Assembly (NCBI GenBank): GCA_963971285.1
Contig: OZ020259.1
Location: 4,588,001 to 4,652,000, forward strand
Length of the DNA stretch: 64,000 nt
Direction: 5' to 3'
Source: Astropecten irregularis
Lineage: Eukaryota > Echinodermata > Asteroidea > Paxillosida > Astropectinidae
The notes below the pieces were generated by a model, which was given only the letters and a program-made list of their open reading frames with translations, did not search any database and had not been told where the DNA came from. The translations under genes and the position numbers were made by a program. Shown here in pieces: positions 30,006-40,900 of the stretch (position 1 is its first letter; each line of letters opens with the position of its first letter).

Positions 30006-32845
30006 TGGCGTACGCGGGTGGGTTGATCAGCTTCGGTAATAATTTTAGTACAAAAGATGAGACAAACATGGCAACACTAGCTACTAGTGAACCCCTGGCG
30101 AGTCCGTTCTGAATCCCTTTTGGCAGCCTAACGTAACACTTATGCCTACTATACTAAGCTCACTGGCTTTTGACAGCGTAGTATGCACTGTAAGAAAGAC
30201 ATGCCCGACGTCTTGTTGCAAGACTATCAGTCTGGGCTCGGGCACTCGGCAAAACCCGGCCCGAACAGGGTCAAAAGTTTCGGATGCTTTTTCAGAATCG
30301 GATGAAATGAAAACTCGGATGAAATTACGTAAACCTAACACACACTCTTCGGCTGTTTTATGCCTACGGCTGTTTTGTGAGCATTCGGAACTTGAAAATG
30401 CATTCGAATCGAAAAACATGTTAGGTTTTTGGAATTGCATCCGATTCGGAAACATGTTAGATGTTTGAAAAATGATCGGATTCGCAAAAACATCCGAAAA
30501 TTGAATATGTTCGGTGGTTAAATTTGATTAGGTTTTTGAAAATGCATCCGAGTCTTAAAAAATATTTTCGATTTTTCAAAACATAAGGTTTCAAAACATG
30601 TTAGCTTCTCAAAAATTCATCCGATTCCAAGTAATGTGTTCCAATCTTTTTGACCCGATTTCTGCTTCGTACTAGTAGTAGTCTGTATGTACTCGTCCTT
30701 GGTGTCTTCACAGGGACATTAAAATACCAAACTAGTACAAGTAAACAATTCACCAAGGACAAGTAATTACACCATGGAGTGGTGACCATGGATTTCTTCC
30801 TCCATAGGTGGACTAGTAGCTGGTGGTGGCTATGCCAAATTATATTAATAATGAATCAAATCATCAAATCAATTTCTGTGTGGAATACTAATTATTGTGA
30901 ATGGTGGATTGTCACTGTGCAATTTGGATTATCATCCAAATGTGTGTTTGTGCATGGAGGACTCTTGCAAACATTGAATTGACAAACAAATATATGTTAT
31001 CCGTACATGAACTTCTTGTCCCAGAAAGTGGTGCATATCACGGTAAAGCTGATTTAAAGGGCATTTCAACATTAGTAACGGGTGACAGAGAGTCAGGCTG
31101 CTCGATTTGATTTGTCATGGAATAAAAACAAACCTGTGAAATGTTCAGCTCAGTTTATCATTGGAAACAGTAGAAAACAACGAAAAACAGTTGCAATAAT
31201 TATTGCGCCAAATTGAAATTGTGTGGGCGTAGCTAGCTGTCTCGTTTTTTTTTTTATCTTGCCACTCAAACGTGTTTTTTTTTTTTTTTTTTTTTTTTTT
31301 GGGGGGGGTTACTCTTTCCTGGATAAATACAGCATTTAAATTCAGGCAGAAACACTATTATGATGTTTCTACCATTAAAAATGCATATAGCTATCACGCT
31401 GCGCATTGCACTGCACACACGGTATAGCGATGCATTATCGTTGATGGATTGGGTGGAACAATCCTGTCGTGCCAGCAGCACTTTGGTCTTCATTCAGGTC
31501 GCAAAAGTCCAATAAACTGGATGACCTGACGCGTCAGCGGTGCAGAAAAAAAAATCGCGCGCAGTGTGCCATCTCGACCAAATTACGTCACGTGAAATGC
31601 CGTTTTGGCTGTTCCACCTTTCAAACTCAACCTCGCAGCCCTATGGAGGGTGTTCCCAGAATAACACGTGCGCTGTGCATTGTGATGTACCGTGTACGTG
31701 TACGTGTACACGCATATCGCATACATTATGGAGGTTTTTTTTTTAAGTCGGCATTGTTTGTCCATGTCAAGCTGCTGCTGATACCTGAAGGAAATTGCTA
31801 AGATTTTCAAATGATTTCCTTCATGAATGGTCCCACAAACAGACAAAATGTTAGCAAGTCACAAACTCGGCGCCGACCCAATCGATCCATGATCAAACAG
31901 AAATAAAAAAGTCATCCACCTCATCACAGATCGCGCAGTGGTCGGAATAAACAGTGGACTGAAAAATATATCCGGTCATCAATTACACCAAAAATGCTCA
32001 TACCCGGTAGCACAGTGAGGATATATTCCTAAAAAATATCACCGGAATATTCCATCGGAAAACCACCATTTCACCAAATCTGTACCGAGCCGGCCGGCTG
32101 TGGGCCACCGTCCGTATACGGTAACGAACCCGGCCGCGATCCAAAAAGGTAGCGACCGAGCGCAACATACATTTCAAGCCCACGGCGAAACTCTGTACCG
32201 AGCCGGCCGGCCGTGAGCCGCCGTCCGTAACGGTAGAACGAACCCGGCCGCGATCCAAAAACTGAGGTAGGCCTTCCGACCGCGCGCAAGCCCACGGCAC
32301 GTGTAATGTACTGATTGAGACTTTCGCTGGTGCACGTACACAATGTACGTTAACTACGTTTGCTTTGAAACTGTAGCTATTACGCACGCGGATACCAGGC
32401 TGTATTTCTCTGCGGTGTGGGCAATGTTTTTACGTCTTTGATTTTATAATGCGATCGTCGGTCGGTTTCGGAAGGATTTCACGATATATTTTTTTAGATT
32501 AAGTATAATTATGAAAAGAGTGTTTCTACTTGGCCAATAATTGAACAAAATAACTGAGTGAAATTTAAGTTAGATTTATAAGCTGATCAGCCTGCGATTT
32601 ACGGTACTTTGGAAGGACGGTCGATCAGAATATTTTTATTTAGATGTCGGAAAAAAATCACGCCATATACGTTTTTCTTCACCTGTCATATCAGAAGAGC
32701 GGCGGAAAATAAACTTAATTCGTCAGTGTCGGCACACGTATTGGGTGTTTTGACAAGGGTCTGGTCAATTCAATAACCTGTGATTTATTTAACCCAATAC
32801 ACCGAAGCATGTGCGGCGCGCGGCGGCCGTTGGACACGCTCACAC

Positions 32846-32863
32846 CATGGAGCTAGCTCCATG
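32846..32863. repeat. Micro-palindrome insertion, 18 bp, 7-bp TSD
   Basis: Perfect palindrome CATGGAGCTAGCTCCATG flanked by CTCACAC (32839-32845, 32864-32870), inside MULE-1. Confidence 0.75.
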
Positions 32864-33327
32864 CTCACACACTGTATGCGATATGCCGTGTATAGCACTG
32901 TACAGCGCACGTGATACGAGCCCTCCATAGGGCTGCGAGTTTGAGTTTGAAAGGTGGAACAGCCAAAACGGCATTTCGCGTGACGTAATTTGGTCGAGAT
33001 GGCACACTGCGCACTATTCAAAATGGCCGATTGACGGCGAACGGAGGGAATCTCGACACCTTCGGTAAGTTTTGGGTCATTTTTTTCTGCATAAAATAAT
33101 CTTTCGATATTCTAAGTGGTTTTATATGACTCATTGATAAGTACCGATCAGATCCATGTAGTCAGATTTTGTGTTTGGATTTTGGAAAGTGGAAAACTAA
33201 GTGGAAACGTACTTCAGGAGTTGGCCAAAAAGTTTTTCTCCAATGTTTGAATGAACTTCTTCGTAACCCTAAGGTCCCTGTCCCCATGTCAGACCTAGGG
33301 TTACGATCATCGCAACTACTGAAAACG

Positions 33328-34478
33328 GAGGTTTGTCTGGTTGTTGTTCACTTGTTTTCTCATCAAATTTCTCACTGTGTGCATAACGTTAGGGCTTATG
33401 CTGTACACATACACATACACATACGTACACACTATAGTAGTACAGAAGTACAAACTAGTAACCCTAACCCCCTGGGGGCATTTTACTGAGTACAATCCTG
33501 AATCCTCCACAATCCTCCAATGGTCACACTTTAAAAACTGCGTTCATCCTGAATCCTCCGCAGTCCTCCAGTGATCTCACTTATACTCAAAATGAGAGGT
33601 ACCTGAATCCTGAATCCTTCAAAATCCTTCAGTGGCCCTACCTCAAAAAATGCGTTTATCCTGAATCCTTGCCACTCCTCAAGTGGGGTGGTCCTCACTT
33701 GAAAATGACATTATATCCTGAATCCTCCGAAATCCTCCAAAACTACCAGAAGGATTTTGGAGGATTGAGGAGGGTTACGGCTTTGTACTTTCATTTTCAG
33801 TAGGACTTATGCAATTCCAGTAGGCCTCTAGTAATACTAGCTGTTTGACTTTTGAATTCAGAATTTACTTGAAAAGTTCTTCAACTTCTTGTGGATTTAA
33901 CCCTGGCCTGACATGGGTCGGAATGGTAACGGTGTACAAGCAGGTCCGACACCTATAAAGGGAATAAAATCAACTTAATTGGCCTAGTTTCAACTGTTCC
34001 AAAATGATATTTTTTTACTTTCAGAAAATGTTCCTGCGTCCTTAAATCCCCAGATAGAAGAATTTTGTGCAACATTTCAGAGTAAAAATGCAATTTTCTT
34101 ACCTGTTTGTTGCAAACTTCAAAACAGACAGACAAAATACTAGTTTCATTCCCTTTATAGGTATCGGACCTGCTTGTACACCGTTACCAGATAAAGGCCT
34201 TGTACTTTCATTTTCAGTAGTATCGCCATGGAGGAAGGAAAAGATATTTTCCTTCCTCAATGGTAGGACTTATGCAATTCCGGGGTTAGTGTCTTTTACG
34301 CCACCCATATTATTTTCTGTATTTATTTACCTTCTTCTGTTCCAAAATGAGATTTGTTACGTTTCAGCCGGAAACATTTTAACAGTAGGTTTCTACCAGC
34401 ACCATCTTCATACCCTGTAAGTTATACATAAATCTGTGAACATTTCTGTTTTGGTCTCTTACCAAAGTATGATACAAC
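33328..34478. other. Right-unit upstream spacer
   Basis: Collinear with 4820-5910. Contains the CCTGAATCCTCC repeat and the older micro-palindrome. No gene seen; any gene B promoter or noncoding first exon may lie here but has no distinctive signal. Confidence 0.5.
34227..34262. repeat. Micro-palindrome, older copy (right unit)
   Basis: 16-bp arms CATGGAGGAAGGAAAA with one mismatch in the partner arm, around GATA. Orthologous to 5672-5709. Confidence 0.55.
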
Positions 34479-34817
34479 CTTTGGAACCAAAACAGACATT
34501 TTCACAGACTTACGTATAACTTACAGGGTATGAAGATGGTTGGTAGAAATATACCGTTGAAATGTTTCCGCCTGAAATTGTGTATTTATCAAACAAATTA
34601 GTAAAACAATTTGACCGAAAATCTTTTTGATCTTTTAAAAGATCAAAATTAAAGAGAAAAGACTTGAGAAATACTGTGGCTGTTTTTCACTGTTTTCTCA
34701 AAAAGTGGGCACCGTATGGGACTGAAATTTTCACAGATGACTATTACTGTATCGTCCTTAATATTTTTGCCCATGAATCTGTTTTTCTTTGACAAAAACC
34801 AATGTATGATATTACCT
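34479..34817. mobile_element. TTAA MITE upstream of gene B
   Basis: Same family as 53984-54331; TTAA at 34818-34821. Carries the empty Harbinger target. Confidence 0.7.
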
Positions 34818-34865
34818 TTAAGAACTAACCATGCTAATACCCAACACGATTTGTTTCTCCCGCAG

Positions 34866-34918
34866 AGTACCAACCAAGTACAGAGGGACTGCTTAAAGCT
34901 TACCGGTAACCTGTCAAC
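34866..34918 (+). other. Gene B 5' UTR part of first coding exon
   Basis: Acceptor TCTCCCGCAG lies just upstream, as in gene A. An upstream noncoding exon is implied but not identified. Confidence 0.6.
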
Positions 34919-34984
34919 ATGATGCAGCAACAGCAACCTGTTTCGCCACAACAGGGCGGAGTTCTGGCCCACCAGAATCAGATG
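34919..34984 (+). CDS. Gene B coding exon 1
   Basis: 22 codons, Gln-rich N terminus identical in sequence to gene A; the differences are synonymous (CAA/CAG). Confidence 0.8.
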
Positions 34985-37900
34985 GTGAGCTAGTGATTTG
35001 ACTGAATTTATATTCAGTCACGACTTTTGTCTTGTCCAAATAATTTTGGGGCCTTTTTTTTTCAAACCTCGGCTCCGGTTCAGGCTTTGGCTCCCTTTCT
35101 TTTTAAACCAACTCTGAAATACAGTATCAAAATAGAGACGTTTGGCTGCAGGGGTTCGGAAGTAGATTAGAGCTTATCTGGTTTGAAAAAGGAAAACAGA
35201 GCTTCAATTTCAATGAAAAAGCACAACCTATGTTTTCAGCATATGGATGACACAGCTGGAGCCTGAGCCGGAAAGCTTAAATTTGATTTTGACGGTGTGA
35301 AAATTATCAGTACTCATTACAGATAAGTAATCTGAAATCACAGAGTAGTAGGCCTAATCGGAAATCACAGATTATAATCTGAAATCACAGATTATAATCT
35401 GAAATCACAGATTATAATCTGAAATCACAGATTATAATCTGAAATCATAGATTAGTAATCTGAAATCACAGATTAGTAATCCGAAATCGCAGATTAGTAA
35501 TCCGAAATCGCAGATTAGTAATCTGAAATCACAGATAAGTAATCCAAAATCACAGATTAGTAATCCGAAAACACAGATAAGTAATCCAAAATCGCAGATT
35601 AGTAATCTGAAATCATACATTAGTAATCTGAAATCACAGATTAGTAATCTGAAGTCACAGATTAGTAATCTGAAATCACAGATTAGTAATCTGAAATCAT
35701 AGACTTAAATGTCACGTAGAGTTTTTTGAAAACTTTTCACTGTTATTTTTTTATTAAAAAAAGGTCATTGGTTTTACTCTTTTCTTGATAAATAGGCCTA
35801 CAACATTTCAGGCAGAATTATTATTTATTATATTTAAATATTACCATCTTTATACCCTTTTAGTTATGGGTAAATCTGTGAAGATTTCTGTTTCGTAATG
35901 TTACCAAAGTATACAGTGTAGTAGTAGGCGGAAATAATTTAATGGTATGTTTGTAGGCCTACCAACACCATCTTCATACCCTGTAAGTTAAACGTAAATC
36001 TGTGAACATTTCTGTTTTGGTTTCCTACCAAAGTATGATATTACCTTTAAATTGTGATCCTTGATATTGCACAGTGCATCTACGCAGTCTTTTGCTTCTG
36101 TAGATCCAATTACCGGATTTCCTGTTTCCCTGTGACACGTATTTCCTTTCACATTTTGTAGAATAACTAAAAAATGAGTTGAGTGACCTTGCAAAGTGCA
36201 TGATGTAAAACACCCAAGAACTGGCGTTTTGCCTTTTTTTGGTGGAATTTTGCAACTTGAATCAAAGACCAAAGTTATTTAAAGCTAAACGAAATTGTAA
36301 CTTAAAGCAATATAGCCATATGTACATATATTCTTGTCAATCGTGCAATATGTGTATCTTTACTTGCACGTTTTTGTTCTGTTGTCGTTAAGCCTTTGCG
36401 AAAGATCTTGCTATAGGATCGAAATGTCAGGCCCTTAGGCCTATACCTCCAAGTTGAGGGCAGTGTGGATGGCAGGTTTTTGGGGGGAGGATAGATGCAG
36501 CCCAAAAAGTGTAAACTGTACAAAATTTTAGTCAGTTATTTTGTCCATTTTGCCAAGTAGAAACATGCTTAAATTCACATATTGGATATAAAAGAAACAT
36601 TGTGTACTTGATCTAAATGCTTGATTTATTTAAGAATAACATCGTAAAAATCATTCTGAAAGTGACGATCACATTGAAGAAGACGTACATGCCATAAATC
36701 GCACACGTTGCACGTGACTACATAGGTTAACCGTTTACCTGATTTTTGGGGTGTGTGTGTTTTTTTAATCAGTAACCGGATATGAAATTAGTGCTGTGCA
36801 AAATCGGGTAATTTGTTATTCGTTTCCGGAAGCAAAAAAAAATTCGGATCCGTGTTATACGATTTAATCGCCTTTTAAATAAACAGTGCTAGCGGGCGGT
36901 CGAATTCCACTGTACAATGTACATTAGTTTCTGGTCTCAACTCTCAATCTACGTGCGTGTTTGTGAAAAAAATAGACGGGCCATATTTTTGTGCCTGTTT
37001 GTCCGAACAAAATCAAATATGCACGGACAAATTGTCCGACCAATATAATTATGAATAAAAGCCCTTAAAATATAAAAACAATATACTTATGACTTCCAAT
37101 TTATTATTAGTTTCGTGATAGAATTACGTTAATTACGCCATTTATACGCCATTGGTTCACTGGCCAGTGAAGTTCTACGCGTACGAAACTTCGGTCATTC
37201 AGCTCCGATCAAAGTCGCATGCAAATCATGAGAAGTGGCTGTAGCCGCTACCACCATAGACTTGTGTGTAACATCAAGCCGCAGCCAAGTATTTTAGACG
37301 CGGCCTAACGGCAGTGTCAAGAATTAGACGTAAGGAGAATTTGACCATAAAAAGCACTCGGCGCACGCGGAACGCTGCATATGCAATGGGATTTTGATGA
37401 AATTCTCAATACATGTGACAGATAGAAAGCCACGTGGTCTGTATATCTGCAGGTCCATTGAGTTCACGTGCGTGAAGTTTACACTCTGTTTACACGTACG
37501 GCATGGGAGTTTATAGGCCTTCAGCAACGAAGTTGTTGAAAACTTGTGCCTTTGGGGAAAACTTGTAGCAAGGCTTTTCTTCTACTGTAATATTAATAAC
37601 CATATATGAGTCGAGAAATCGCTTCATCCCATGTTATGAAGCGAAGGAAAGTGTAGACAGAAAGCGCAAACCTGTCTTGTCCCATACACATACACCCAGT
37701 ACACGTAGTGCAGTCTGTAGCGTAAACCGATGGGGTTTGGTATCCAGACACAGGGGTATTTTGCAATTCATTGTGTATGATGTTTTTCCGTAGGCGGAAG
37801 GGTGCCTTGCTAAATGAAAAACCATGCTTGTTGTAGTTGTACATTATACCAATCACGCTCGGAAGGTTTATTTTTACAGTAATTTTACGATGTTTTTTAG

Positions 37901-40900
37901 ATTAAAATATATGAACAGTGTGTTTCTACTTGGCGAAATGGACAAAATAACTGACTGTAAATTTGTTTTGCGTGAGCCAATCGTGAGCCACGGTGAGTCC
38001 ATATTTTTTTGGTGTTGGTTTCGGTTAATCCTTTTGACAAATTAGTAAACGGAAACGTTTAATCCGTGTGGGTTACTCTATATCCGAATAAAAAGCACAG
38101 CACTATATGAAATTACCCGATTTTGCCCAGCACTATTACACAGTGGTCGATATAATAATTTTGGACCGATTGTGCAATCCATCTAATGATATTGAAAATG
38201 CAGGTGCTTTGAGTTAATGTAAAGGAGGGCCTGATATGACTTTTCCTTGCAGGAACTTTCTCTTGAGAAAGGTCCTGCTATATACAGTAATCTGAGCGCA
38301 CAGTTTTGAATGGCGCCCTCTTTTGATTAAAACAAGAAACTTTGGTGTTGTTTATCAATCTCAATGCACTACTCTACAACTCCGGCTTGGTACGTGGTGC
38401 ACGAATTATTCCTGAAAGAAACACAGAGTTAAAAGAATTATTTGGCATGAACGACATGTACCGGATTTCGATCCCCACAGTTTTTTTGCTCATGATTAGC
38501 TTTACGGCTTCCCAGATTTCAATAAAAGATGATTGGCGGTGTACAGAATAATATACTGACACCACAGCAGTTTCTTGTTTTAATCAAAAGAGGGCGCCAT
38601 TTAAAGGTTTACTGTAATCCAAATATATAGTATAAGGGTGAAAGAGCTTTAAAATTATTGCTTAATGCATAATAAATTACTATATAAATTTATATTTTTA
38701 TGTAAGTGCTTAATTTTGACTAAAAAGTTACAAATCAGTACATGTATGCCCCGCCCCTTAAAAAGCCCTCCTGGGAACCGATCCACACAACAATAGAGTG
38801 TGACGTCACATACAGAACTGGCTCGCACCACAGTATACTGCTTGGTGTTCTGCATGTGACGTAAGCAAGGTTTTTCGTCGGGAAAAGTGGGGTGCTAAAT
38901 TATGGGTGTAAAATACCGCCTATTTCTATGTACAATATTTTTTAGCTCAAACAATGATAGCCAGGTTGAGTTTTATAACAATACAGTTGTATTTAACTTA
39001 ATATGTGTTTTGATTACAGTAAACCTTTAAAACCGTGTGCTCGAATTACTGTATAGAATCTAAACGTCAGGCCCTTTAAGCACACAAGTCATTAGTGTCA
39101 TCGATGAGCAGTTAATTACGGTACTTGTATTGATAACTGACAGGTGATGGCAGATCAGCCAGCGCCTTCAGTCGTGTCGGCCAAAGAGAGAACTTGTAAC
39201 TGGACAGGCATCAAGGTTACAGGCATCATGCAGATCATGTGCGGTTCAGCAATCATCATCCTGGGCATCGCCTCAGCGATTGTCAATCGATTCGCTTTCA
39301 CCTACGAGCAGTTTGCCTCGCCGATCTGGTGTGGCCTCTTGGTAAGAAGATCATACATCGTGTCGATAAGGCCGAACATTTTTTGTTTGTTTTTGTTGCC
39401 CTCAGCGACCGACCGTAAAATGCAAAAACTTTGGGTCGGGATTTTTTATTTTTTTTTCTCCGAGTCTTAAAGTATAAAAACTCACCATTTTTGACAGAAA
39501 ATGTAAGATTTAGCAGTAAAAAAAACCGTGTCTCCTCTAAACTACACAAGACCTCTTGATTTATAAATACATCCTGTATTTATTCTAAAATGTTTGAAAG
39601 TCGGCCAAAAAAAAAAAAAAAAAAAAAAAAATCAACCGACCGACCCAAAATAAAAAAAAAAAATTTCGGCCTCATTCATAAATTCTTAAAACATGTCGAA
39701 CGCGCTCAATGGGAGACTTTTGACTAACCATTGATAATTTCAAGAGGGCGCACTTCATCAGTCTCGGGGGAAAATTGCGTCGATTTTGTTGTCTTTGCTT
39801 TTGTGCACGAATATTCAGGGCTCGAACCTGTGGCATTCATGTGCATAGGACAATGTAGGAAAAGATTAATTGTCATGATTGTATGCAATTATGTGTCAAA
39901 AATCATAAATTTAGGACAGCCGGACTAGTGCAGTAGCACACTTTACTAGACCGACAATGAAATCACTAGACTCGGTCCACGGTCTAGTGGATATTTCGAG
40001 CCCTGATATTTGTCGTAAACACGTTTTTCCCCACTTCAAATGTTTTTAATTGGACAAATTTATTTTCAATGATGATGATATGATTACAGGCCTATACTCC
40101 TCCCCTGCATCATTGGTCTGGATTGCATGCTGTTTGTCTACATGCAATAAGGGAGTCAGGTTGGCGTAGCGATTCTTTCCTTGTCTTTCACCTCTGGCGG
40201 ACAGGGTTCAAGTCCGCCTCGGTCCACAAGTGGATTGGGTTTTCAGTCCCTACCTGACATACCTCATTCTGTGAGTTTGGCGTTTAGCGTTTAGCGGAAC
40301 TGCCGCGCTATTGCCATGCTGTTTGAATTGGCTTTTATTAACCGTTGTCATTCTTCTTTTTGCGTAGTTCTTCTCGATGACTGGGATTTTGGGTGCATTG
40401 GCTAGTCTGAAGAGGAACCACTGTGCTGTAAGTATATCTAGCAGATAATAAATTACAGGTATTCAAATTAAGATAAGGAGCATAGGTGGCAAGTGCGTTA
40501 GGCAAGCTTGCCTCTCACCAATGTGGCCCGGGTTCGATCCCAGTTTAGGTCATATTTGAGTAGAGAGATGTGCGTTGGTTCTCTCCTATGCTACGAGGGT
40601 TTTTCTCCGGGTTCTCCGGTTTTCCTCCCTCCACAAAAATCAAACACTTTCGATCTCAGGCTGTGCTCTGTGGTCATATACATGTATGGGTTGATGTGGC
40701 TGGCAGCCAAAGGGTGCCCATGAATGCCGGCAACTCGATCACGTTGAAGTCGCAGCCTTCGCAATTCAGCACCCCAGCTGCCAGTAAGGTTTGGTTAGCC
40801 TCCCAAATTATTATGATTATTATTACTTGACACCAGGAAATAACTTACGTTCTGCAGTTTTGTTTTGCCAGAATGTTCATAAAGGAAATAATTTTTATGT

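Larger units (their letters stand above)
28564..30671. mobile_element. Long-inverted-repeat element, 6-bp TSD, level 3 of nest
   Basis: 2108 bp with about 450-bp inverted repeats starting TACGAAGCAGAAATCGGG, flanked by CTAGTA (28558-28563, 30672-30677). MULE-2 copy 1 (about 2485) shows the empty site. The arms are rich in ATCCGA/TCGGAT motifs. Superfamily not assigned. Confidence 0.85.
28415..31558. mobile_element. MULE-2 copy 2, level 2 of nest
   Basis: Same inverted ends as 2339-3449. 9-bp duplication GCGCAGTGT (28406-28414, 31559-31567). Inserted inside the left inverted repeat of MULE-1. Confidence 0.9.
28101..33318. mobile_element. MULE-1, level 1 of a four-deep nest
   Basis: Ends TAGTTGCGATGATCG ... 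complement; inverted repeats about 400 bp once the nested insertion is removed. 9-bp duplication CTGAAAACG (28092-28100, 33319-33327). The left unit has the empty site near 4808-4818. No transposase frame seen; the interior (31660-32920) holds two roughly 105-bp CCGGCCG-rich repeats (32080-32265). Confidence 0.85.

Noticed and set aside
36790-38104. hAT assignment from the CAGTGCTGTGC-like end
   Set aside because: The flanking duplication is 10 bp and the empty site in gene A agrees with 10, not 8.
39147-39149. ATG in gene B exon 2 as the true start
   Set aside because: Exon 1 is conserved in A, B and C with an in-frame start, so the exon 2 ATG is at most an alternative start.
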